NCBI GenBank assembly: GCA_025765615.1
Contig: JAIVFJ010000021.1
Span: forward strand, 186,001 to 250,000
Length of the DNA: 64,000 nucleotides
Origin: Zopfochytrium polystomum
Taxonomy: Eukaryota > Chytridiomycota > Chytridiomycetes > Chytridiales > Chytridiaceae
Reading direction: 5' to 3'
The notes beneath the pieces are model-generated. The model had not been told where the DNA came from and searched no databases. It was given only the letters and a program-made list of their open reading frames with translations. This document shows, in pieces, positions 55,355 to 64,000 of the stretch (the stretch's first letter is position 1; each line of letters opens with the position of its first letter). The position numbers and the translations under genes are program-made.

Positions 55355-57558
55355 TCAACCGTCGGTTCCATTGCGCCACTCCCTGCCGAGGGCACCCAAG
55401 CGTCGCCTAGGTGCCGCGTCCATCATCACGCCGACATTCCGGCCTGCCATCAGCCTGCTCATCCGCGCCCCACCGGCGCCGCTGCTGACCCTCCGTCCTC
55501 CGGCGCCAGACCACGTGACTCCGGCGCTTGCGGAACCGTACGAAGCGTACGCTCCACCCACACCCATTTGGGACTGCAATGGTGCTGAAAGGGACAAGCC
55601 GTTCCCGGCGCCGCCAGAGCCGCCCGGCGACAATGGAATCTTTAGCTTGGGCACAAGGGGAAGCGGGACAATTTTTCCGTTTTTACCGCGGCGGTGGGCC
55701 AGCGGGGAAGTTGGCACTGGCGACATGGAGGAGTTTGTTGGAGAGCTTGGGCGATTGGGGTTGAGGGTTGTGATGGCGGCCGGTGGCGAGCGGCGGCCTG
55801 AAGGTGGCAGCGCGGCAGATGCGATCGCTTCAGCGGGCGGTAAGGAAAGCAAGGACGGGGGCGAAGGGGGTCGATTTGGGCTCCCCGGCGTGGAATTTGG
55901 TACGAACGACAGTCGCGCCTTGTGGTACTGGCTTAGACGCGCTCTTCTGGCAGCTGCGGAGGCGGCAGCAGCAGAGAGCGCAGCGGACATGGGACGCCTT
56001 CGAGGCGGTGGGATTGCGGAGCCGTTGCGGACCGGAGAAACTGGCGATCGAAGCGGTCGTGGTGAAGTGGATGAAGGAGAAGTGATAGTGATTGAGGGGG
56101 TCGTCGATGCCGACAAAGGGGGTGACCCAGGCAGCTCCACAAGTGGTGGAAGTGTTGCAGACAGACGCTGATCATCGGCGCTGGAAGATGCGGACGACGA
56201 AGAATTTGTTGCCGACGACACTGACGACGTCGGTGAGTTGGTTGGAGTGGCTGGAACAATGTCGCGATAGTCAACACTGCCCGCACTTTCAGCTGAGCCG
56301 TCACTCGACGGCGAGACATCAAAGCGGATAACACGCGATCGTCGGGGCGAGTGCACCGGGCTGCCACTAACAGGGCTTGGGAGCTCCCTTCCGTTTACAA
56401 CAACTGAGCTGCGTTCATCGTCGGAGCTGGAAGCGACAGAAATTTCTGCCGAAGGAATTCCTGTCCAGCGCTGACCGAGCCAACTGCCAAAGCCACTCCT
56501 TTGAGAAGGCGGTGACGTCGAGAACAACGGCAGCTCATTCGTGCTAACGCCTTTTCCAGATCCAGCAACGGCCGCAACAGCTGCTGACGAGAGGCGTTTC
56601 AGGCTTATCATGCTGCCGATACTATCAGTCTTCTCTGGCAACGACACACCTCCGCCGAATCCTCTTTCAGCATCATCAGCGGCCTTGCCATTCGGCAACG
56701 CCATGTGGTCACGACTCCGGCGCCTCCTGATCATCGTGACAGCGAAAATAGCGGCTGCAGCAACTATAAGGACACCAGCCACGGAGCCAACGATTGTTCC
56801 CACGCTCCCCATTTGCGAAGCTGAGGATGACGTGGTTGTTGTGCCCGAAGTAGAGCCTGAGCCGGAGCCGCCGTCTGAGGCTGGGCCTTGGGCAGGCTGA
56901 GCAGGTTGGGTTGTCGTTACTTCAGGAGCCGCGGAGTACGTTGCTAGGGTGGTTGAAGGAAAAGTCGTTGTCGTAATCGCTACGGCAGAAGTAGTGGAGA
57001 AAGGAGGAGGTCCCTCACTGCCTGGAGGCGGACCGTCTGGCCCCCTGTTGGGGCCGTCGTCCATCCAACCACCTGGGCCGCCGCCATGGCTTTGGCCATC
57101 CATCCTCCCGCGGCCCATACTTCCATCATACGAGGAGTGGGGATGGCCCAAGTACACCCCGGGCGAAGATTGCGTCACATGCACCGGAGTTCCGGTGCAT
57201 CCTGTCCCGATATCGACCAGATTGTTGGGGTCCGCAGCTACGCAATCTGCGAACGAAGCCGCGGCAGTGTACACATCATCCGCTGGGTAAAAAGACTCAG
57301 GCAGTTCGCAGAAGGCCAAATACGGATCTGACGAAGCGGTAGGCGGGCAAACCAACACAGCAGACTGGGAGTTTTGGCCAACAAGCCCTGAGAAGGGAGG
57401 TGAGTAGCTTGTCCATAGTCGGAAAGCAAACGGTCCGACTGGCACTTACAAAAGGCAGCCACAAGAGAGTTGGCAATGTTACCGGAGGGTACGGACAGCG
57501 CAATCCACCCTGTTGCGCCCACACCAGAAGAAACTATTTCTGAAGAAACGGCCGCCAT
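55355..57558 (-). CDS. Single-pass membrane protein with Ser/Thr-rich ectodomain and long phospho-site-rich tail
   Basis: Exons 57558-57450 and 57387-55355 (intron 62 nt), 713 residues as modelled. The N-terminal ectodomain (about 230 residues) contains GATGWIALSVPSGNIANSLV, which faintly recalls the TGW(I/V)AIG start of DOMON/cytochrome-like cell-surface domains. It has several Cys (VLVCPP, FCELP, ADCVAADP, GTGCTG) and a Gly/Pro-rich then Thr/Ser-rich stalk suited to O-glycosylation. One transmembrane helix, VGTIVGSVAGVLIVAAAAIF, is followed by MIRRRRSRDH, so the C-terminus should be cytoplasmic. The tail of about 450 residues is Ser/Pro-rich (SPVSPVRNGS, SPGSPNRPPSPPSL). A splice acceptor AG|GTAGTG at 57,568 suggests an upstream exon, which would carry the missing signal peptide; I could not identify it. 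Architecture resembles fungal cell-surface sensors, but no family is recognised. Confidence 0.65.
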
Positions 57559-58707
57559 CACCACTACCTAGTTTGCGGGGGTGGACCTGGAGGCTGGGAT
57601 TCTGCCGACGGAGAGCCAGTCGCTCGACCAGCGCTCTGTGGCGGTGGGACCACGACCTACTGATGCCGAATCGATCGAAAGCGCAGTCGTTTCCGCTCTG
57701 GTTGCCCTCCCCAAAACGGAATGCGGTCCACAATGTCGCCCGAGGCGCTGCAGTGAGGGGAAAAGGACGGGAGTGGGACGCGGTCGATTTGAATAGGGCA
57801 GAATGAAGTGTGGTGGGTGGGTTGGAAGTTACGAATGCGGGAGGGCAAGGTGAGTGAGGAAGGGAGGAGGGGGGGTTGGGGTGGACGTAGAGCGTCGGCG
57901 TCGGGCGTCGGCTTCGGCGTCGGCGTCGGGTCGAGGGGCCGGCGTCGGGCGGTGGAGGCGGCAGTGGCGGGCGGCGGCGGATGGTGCCGCAATCAGAACT
58001 GAGCGTGAGAAAAATTGGCGAGAATGGCTGCGGCCGCCTTGAGACAGACGGCGCATGGACGTACGCAGAAAGAGAGAGACAGACAGACAGACGGTCAAGA
58101 CAGAGGGAGAGAGAGTGGCTGATTGAGAGAGACTGACTCACCGTCAGACAGACCGAGACGAGGTGCAGGGACAGAGGCAGGGAGACAGACTGGAAAGCAG
58201 AGAAAAAAGCGCGGTGCATTGGCTGTTTGGGTGCGGCTGGCATTGGGAAAAAGAAGGACGGCAGAAGGAAGAGAAGGGGAGAAGAAGAAAATAGGACTGC
58301 GCAGCAGACAGATGAACTTGCCAGAGACAGACCGTTGTCTCCATCTAAAAAAGGCAAGTAACCATAATATGAAATTCGTCTATCTATCGGCTGACTGTGT
58401 GAAATTAAAAGAGCGAAATTTGGTGCGAGGACTTTTTTTCATTTTGCGGATTTCTCCGGAAGAAACGGAGAAGAGACAAATGAAGATAATAGACAGACAG
58501 CCCCAAAATGGACAAACGTGACCGCAGGTCAGAGAGACAGAGTATTACTTTTGGTGGTGAGACAGTGCTTTTTCTCTTTCCCCAACCCCAGATTGATAAA
58601 AAAAAAAAAAAAAAAAAAAAGGGGAAATCGAAAAATTCAAAACTTCAAACCCGGAATTTCGCGCTCTGCTGCACTCCTCGACTCCAGTTCGCTCCACCCA
58701 CACACTC
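57559..58707. other. Region upstream of the membrane-protein gene and downstream of RPA2
   Basis: About 1,150 bases. It should contain the missing 5' exon and promoter of the membrane-protein gene (minus strand). A (GACA/GA)n-rich tract lies at 58,065-58,200, and an A23 run at 58,598-58,620 close to the RPA2 3' end. No convincing coding sequence could be delimited. Confidence 0.45.
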
Positions 58708-61700
58708 CTACTGAACTTCAAGCTTAAGCCTCACATTCATCGCAACCAACTCCGCGCAGAGGTACCTAAACACAAAAGGCATCGCGATAACGTCGATGCC
58801 TCGCGTTGTTTTGCACGTCAAACACGTCACTCCATTTCGGTCTCCCGCCGCGTCCGCCGACACTCCCGGCGTTTGGAAGAGACTGAGCGCACCGTTGCCG
58901 TTGGCCCCGTCCACGGCTGGGTCGCGTTTACCGGTGACCGCGGTCGGGCTAAGAATGCTTCCGCAGAGGGTGCACACAAAGCACTGCGTGTAGTCCGAGC
59001 AGTTCATCAGCCTGTCCTGGAGAACAAAGCTAATACCGTGGGCCAGCAGCGAGTCACGCTCCATCTCACCGAGACGGATTCCACCGGCGCGCTTGCGACC
59101 CTTGATCGGCTGCTGGGTAAGGTTGTGGACGGGACCGGTTGTACGCACTTGGAACTTGTCCGACACCATGTGCCGGAGGCGCTGGTAGTATACGACGCCA
59201 ATGTAAATGTCGGCCTTGAACTCCTCGCCCGTAATCCCAGAGTACATCGGCTCGTTGCCGTGGTAGTTAAATCCGGCCGCGGCGAGCTCGCGCCCAAAGT
59301 GGTCAGCCGCCGTGTGCTCCTCGTTGAACTGGAAAGGGGTCGCGTCCTGGGCACGCCCGTGCAACGCACCAGACTTCCCTGCCAAGGACTCGACAAACAT
59401 GCCAATCGTCATACGGGAGGGGAAGGCGTGCGGGTTGATGATAACATCAGGAACGATGCCAGATTCGCTGAACGGCATATCAGCCGTCGCCCACTTTTGC
59501 GAAATGACACCTTTCTGCCCGTGCCGCGAAGAGAACTTGTCGCCAATAATAGCGGGACGAGGGATGCGCAGCTTAATGTGGACCTTGCGAAGCTCCTCGT
59601 CTCCAGAGTCCGAGCCGATCAGTCGAACCTGGTCAACATACGCGCTTTCGAAACTCTTGTAACGCTCGATGGTCACTTTCTTTGTTACTTCGTTGATGTA
59701 CGCGTAGAGGGGGTCACCGTCCTTCAGAAGGATGCCCACTTTGGGCAGACCATCTGCGTCCAAAAACTGCTCAATAGTTTCCAAGTGACCGGCCGAGAGA
59801 CGAAGCTTGCCATCGCTCGCGAATAAGCCAAAGTGATAGTCTTTGGCCTCGCGAGGATTTCGCGATACTTCGTTGAGATCGATAAACTCCGACTTGTAGA
59901 TCGAGCCATAGCCATAGCCTCGATCGTGCGCTCCCCTTGAAATAATGGAGGCATCTTCCATATCATAACCTGTGTATGCGATGACGGCCACGACTGCATT
60001 CACACCGTGTGGGTATCCGTCCAAGCCATATTCTTGGTGAAGTGTTGGGCGAACAATCGGCGTTTGACCCGTTTGGATACGGTACAGCTTGTTGTCGGTT
60101 CGATGTTGCAAATTTTGTGCGGGTGTTCCCATTGTCTGCTTTCCCATCTTTGGCGGTCGAGGAATGGTGGAGTGGTTAAACCTGCATCATCTTGACACTG
60201 ACGATCACTTTGACTCACCTGGCATTGGTACATGTTGCGGGGACTCTGGTTGAAGTCGGAAAACGGCGTAAGATTCGCCACGACGGATAGGATGCTTGTC
60301 GGGTGGAGCTCGATGTGAGTGGTCAATCCCGGCACGATATCCTCTTTAAGACAGGCAATATCCATGTAAACCTGTTCAAACGAACCAACCATGTCGGTTT
60401 CTCCTGTGGCCAGGTATTTGACCGGTCTCATAAAGCGAGCCGGTGTGGAGAACAGATAGAGTCCAGGGTATTCCCCGCCTTTGGACGGAGGAACGAATCC
60501 AATTTCCAGGTCCATTGGAACGTTTTTCTGCTTGGTGACTTTCAGGTGACGCAAAGTGCGAGCCACCCGTCGGGCTGTAGACGCGGTACACCAGCCTATA
60601 AGACGGCCGTCCAGCATCACATTCACCATGGTAGCATCCTGAAGTTTTTGAGCAATCTGTGGGTCCGAATCCACAGACTGCAAATCGTTGGTGTCATCAT
60701 CGTCATCCATTGTGTTTGTTTTCACTCCTGCAGATGGGTCCACCGCGATACGGGGCCCACCGGCAAACATTTGTCCGACGCCAAGGGAGGCCACAAGCGC
60801 GGGAACACTCGAGGTATCCACAGGGGCTGTGATAATCCTGCAAGTATGACTAAGATGGTTCAGAAGACCACAGGGCGACCCGTCAGGGGTGTGCACAGGG
60901 CACAAGAAGCCCCACGCCTCTGGAAGCAGCTTTCGGACTGTCGTCGTTTTCAGTTCTGCAAAGAATGCTCCACGGTGAATAGAATGGAAGTGAGAAATGT
61001 AGCGGTAGAAGTTAAGCTTCTCAGCAACGATTGTGTATCCAGTAGCCTGAAAAAAAAAGGGCGGGGAAAAGTCTGGATAAATGCTCTTCGAAGTGCAGCC
61101 ACCACTCAATCACCTGAGAGAGATCGAGACCGCTCCTGGTCTTCAGATTACCAGTGGCAAGGAAGTATTGCATTTTCTGGCCAATGTCCGGTGCGGTCTT
61201 GTTGAGGACTCTCGAAATGTATAGCCCTAGAGGGACCATGTATGAATATTGTAAGCAACTCGGCCGGAAGTGGACAAGCAGTCAACTCAACTGTCCGCTA
61301 AGTCCACTCCAACAAGACTTCGCCGTAGTTCGCTGCGGATTTGTAGTTTGATAGCATCAAGCCACTCCGCCAATTTTTCCTGTTGCAACGCAATGAGACT
61401 CGCAAATAATCGGTCGGACAAACGAACCTTTATGTGCATATTATAAAGATGACCACCCATCAAGACCTCTTGGTGCTGCGGAGAGTCCGGGTTGTCTGGA
61501 GCACATTCGCCAGCCACAAGGGCGTACAGTTTTTGCAGCAAGAAACTGTCAATTCAGCGAGGGAGGATTTGGCAGATTAGCGGTTATTTAGAGCATCGTC
61601 AAAATATGTGTTACATTAGCACGTCAAACTTGTCGGCATCATTCGTCAAGTGCACCAGAATAATCCTTTTCAGGAATTCCGAACCGACTTCTTCTTGAGT

Positions 61701-63154
61701 GGAGTCTTCAGGGGAATCCAACATAACGTGAAACTTCGATCCGATGTACGCTAGGCACTGCTGTTGTGTAAACACGCCGTATCGCTGGAATGACCGGAGG
61801 AGCAGCTCAACACGATCGGTGACGAACGTGTTTCCTGTTTTGCCCATTGTGACTCGGTCGAAAACTTCTCGATCTGACGCGCCTTTCAGCGCCCGAAGGA
61901 CTAGCAGCAACGGTACCATGTACTCTTGTCGCATATAAGAGAAGCGAAGGTTGACGGCTCCGTCAGTGAGATAATGGACCGTGATCGTTTGAGACGTCTG
62001 GTCAGGTCGACCGCAACGCATTGAGACACCGTAGTGGGAGTATGTTGGTCCGCGTTTCTGGAACGAGGGACGAATGATGGCAATCGCATGGTTCCGGCGG
62101 GGTACGATCAGAAGTCTAATGAGACGCTCAATGCCGTTGACGATAAAGTAGCCGCCAAACTCGTCGGGAGCTTCGTGATTGTTAACCAGCTGCTTTGGAG
62201 AGTTTCCTTCCAGGTTGCATCTAATGCTCTAAATGGAAGGGTCACTTTTCGTTGCCGCAGACAGCAAACAGAAGAAAAACTTCTCTATATTACCTTGACC
62301 ATAATGGGAAGGTAACCGACGGTTCGATCCTCAGTCTGAATGGGACCCCCATTACACCTCCAGGACAGTCTCGCCACCATCTTGCCCCGGTACGAAATGC
62401 CTCGCTCGCGGCATTCGGACGGGTAAATGGGAGAAAAGGAACTTCCAGAGCGATCCAGCATTGGTTTCGCTACGGAAACATTTGATATCCACACTGAAAA
62501 AAAGAACTAGTTATACGATGCCTACACCCGCGCGCGGAAAGGTAGAAACCTACTCTCTAGTTTGTTTCTCGCTCCGACGGCTCCTGCCAAAGTAGCCGGA
62601 TCACCATCGAATACGACGCGACGCGCAATATCCTTCACGGCCAGGTCTAACAGACCGGACCCAGTGGTTGAGGAATACGCAAAAATAGAGTTGAAAGACT
62701 CGACGTGGGGTGCCGCGATTTTCTCAAGCCGGGGTGTGTGGGGCTTCAAATTCGAGGGATTGCGCGACTCGTCACGGTACTCAAGGGGGCGGAAAGTGCT
62801 TCGATTCTTGACTGTTTTTTTGGAAGAAGGGGCGTTCTTTGCTGCCTTTTTCGATTTTGCCGCGTCTCGCGGAGTCGACCCAGACCCAGACCCAGACCCA
62901 GATGGCGCTGGGTCGACGTCCATGGCGGAGAGCGCGTCGGCATCTTGAGGTTCCGCAGCAGGAGGCTTCTGTTTGATCTTCTTCTTCGCGGTGCTGCTTA
63001 TGCTGGAGTCGGTCGCGGGAGGCCGATCGGTCGATGATGCACCATGATTGACTGACGAGGATGAAGGCGTCTGTGGTTCTTTGCGCTGTGCTTTCGGCGG
63101 CTTCCTGGGGGAGTCCGCCGAAGGCGCCGGGGCTTGGCTTGATGGCGGGGACAT
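58708..63154 (-). CDS. RPA2: DNA-directed RNA polymerase I subunit RPA2 (second-largest, A135)
   Basis: Forms half of the active-site cleft of RNA polymerase I, which transcribes rRNA in the nucleolus. Seven exons: 63154-62554, 62493-62294, 62228-61615, 61545-61292, 61226-61114, 61046-60219, 60147-58708; introns of 60, 65, 69, 65, 67 and 71 nt; 1,349 residues. Seen: KLEMWISNVSVAKPML, EFGGYFIVNGIERLIRLLIV, QRYGVFTQQQCLAYIGSKF region, SDIGQ-type fork sequence (APDIGQKMQYFLATGNL), RKLLPEAWGFLCPVHTPDG, TGYDMEDASIISRGAHDRG, GDKFSSRHGQKGVISQKW (the catalytic hybrid-binding signature), FGRELAAAGFNYHGNEPMYS, and a C-terminal zinc site CFVCTLCG...CLTCK. Pol I rather than II or III is chosen from the ATGYTIVAEKLNFYRYISHF and GAFFAELKTTTVRKLLPEA segments. 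The first about 130 residues are a Ser/Pro/Lys-rich extension before RPLEYRD, longer than in yeast. Confidence 0.95.
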
Positions 63155-63517
63155 GCTGCTGCAAAGGTGTGCAGTCTGTGCGGCGGCGGGTGTCGAAGCG
63201 GGATTGCGCCTCGCTTTTTGCGGGACGGTGGAGGGAGAATTAAGGGCAAGAAGTGGGCGCGCGCCCTCAAGCAGGCAGGCAGGCAGGCAAAAAGCGCCCT
63301 CGCGGTCGGGCAGCGACTTGGATTCGTGCGAAGAAGGGTTGGCGGGGTTGCCGTTTGTTGGGAAAGAAACAGCAAGAACGAAAGAAAGAAAGAGAAAGGC
63401 TGGGAGAGCAAGAAAGAAAGAAAAGAAGGAGCGGGCGTGACAAGTCAGTCAAGTCAAGTCCGGCATTAAATGCCTGCCAGAGAGCGAGCGAGAGAGAGAG
63501 AGAGACAGAGAGAGAGC

Positions 63518-63597
<80 letters not shown>

Positions 63598-63680
63598 AAC
63601 CAACCATTGGGTGGCGGCCGCAGCATCTTTCCAAAAACGATCAGGAGATAGAAAACAAGACAGAGAGAGAGAGGCAGAGG

Positions 63681-63738
<58 letters not shown>

Positions 63739-64000
63739 GAAACCGAATTCAATTCAAGCAACCACCCGCCACCGCTGGCGTCGGCCGTTGTCAACGAACT
63801 CTCTCGCAACGCATCCATCCATCCATCCATCCATCCACCTCGTCCATCCATCTTTCATCCTCCCCCCCCTCGATCGCAACATCGCAACATCGGCATCGGC
63901 ATCGTCGGTCGCCGTCGTCGCAAACCGACAGACAGACAGACAGAAAGCAGCGCGCGCAGTTAGCAGCCACACGGAAGAAGAAGAAGAAGAAGAAGAAGAA
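63155..64000. promoter_or_regulatory. RPA2 upstream region with GA, CATC and GAA microsatellites
   Basis: About 850 bases before the RPA2 start. A (GA)n tract occupies 63,483-63,596, and mixed GA/GATA repeats 63,661-63,741. CATC units lie at about 63,810-63,852, and a (GAA)n run at 63,974-64,000 is cut by the window edge. No conserved coding sequence seen; the Arg/Glu or Leu/Ser repeats in open frames come from the dinucleotide tract. Confidence 0.65.

Noticed and set aside
58873..61205. Long plus-strand open frames opposite RPA2
   Set aside because: They lie antisense to strongly conserved polymerase coding sequence and have no recognisable domain.
63267..63851. Leu/Ser-rich 194-residue open frame
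   Set aside because: Produced entirely by the (GA)n microsatellite read on the minus strand.

Overview
This window looks like a chromosome fragment from an intron-rich fungus. The genes are housekeeping fungal/opisthokont genes split by many short spliceosomal introns (about 41-170 nt, GT...AG). The architectures are typical of fungi: TOM1-type HECT ligase, DOA4/USP8-type deubiquitinase with a rhodanese domain, RNA polymerase I subunit RPA2, gamma-tubulin complex GCP2, and NAD-dependent glycerol-3-phosphate dehydrogenase. Simple-sequence tracts, a wax-synthase-type acyltransferase and mixed mobile elements (Ty1/copia, piggyBac, a probable non-LTR element) would fit an early-diverging, perhaps chytrid-like lineage. 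That placement is inference; nothing here fixes the species.

Layout. 1-7,682 (+): 3' part of a TOM1/HUWE1-like E3 ligase, entering from the left edge. 7.7-14.0 kb: gene-poor zone with a decayed minus-strand copia element, a dispersed repeat (copy A) and the end of a piggyBac transposase. 14.0-17.2 kb: mitochondrial ribosomal protein uL5m and a glutathione-peroxidase-like protein, both minus. 17.4-28.1 kb: repeat zone with two more copia elements (minus 19.0-21.7 kb, plus 25.4-28.1 kb), copy B of the dispersed repeat, and probable non-LTR debris at 23.2-25.0 kb. 28.3-41.4 kb: compact gene block with DOA4-like deubiquitinase (-), an F-box protein (+) diverging from it, an MBOAT/wax-synthase-like acyltransferase (-) and a polytopic membrane protein (+) carrying an apparent one-base frameshift. 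41.7-43.4 kb: retinol-dehydrogenase-like SDR (-). 43.4-45.4 kb: microsatellites and repeat-like DNA. 45.6-47.5 kb: glycerol-3-phosphate dehydrogenase (+). 48.0-49.3 kb: an unrecognised Cys-rich protein (-) with two copies of a CCxCxDVRP...YW...YCxxC module. 50.1-54.1 kb: GCP2 (+). 55.4-57.6 kb: a single-pass membrane protein (-). 58.7-63.2 kb: RPA2 (-). The right end is 5' flanking DNA rich in GA repeats.

Functionally the block is not an operon-like cluster. Three proteins belong to ubiquitin signalling (TOM1-like ligase, DOA4-like protease, F-box protein), and the last two share one intergenic region of about 1.05 kb. I found no CRISPR array, tRNA, rRNA, viral or bacterial-type system. The most interesting unknowns are the duplicated Cys-rich domain protein, the peroxidase that lacks the catalytic Gln, the dispersed repeat with copy-specific minisatellite growth, and the frameshifted membrane gene. 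Exon models were built by hand from reading frame, splice consensus and family conservation. Reading-phase arithmetic closes for the completed gene models, except at the membrane-gene frameshift and one unresolved junction in the MBOAT gene.
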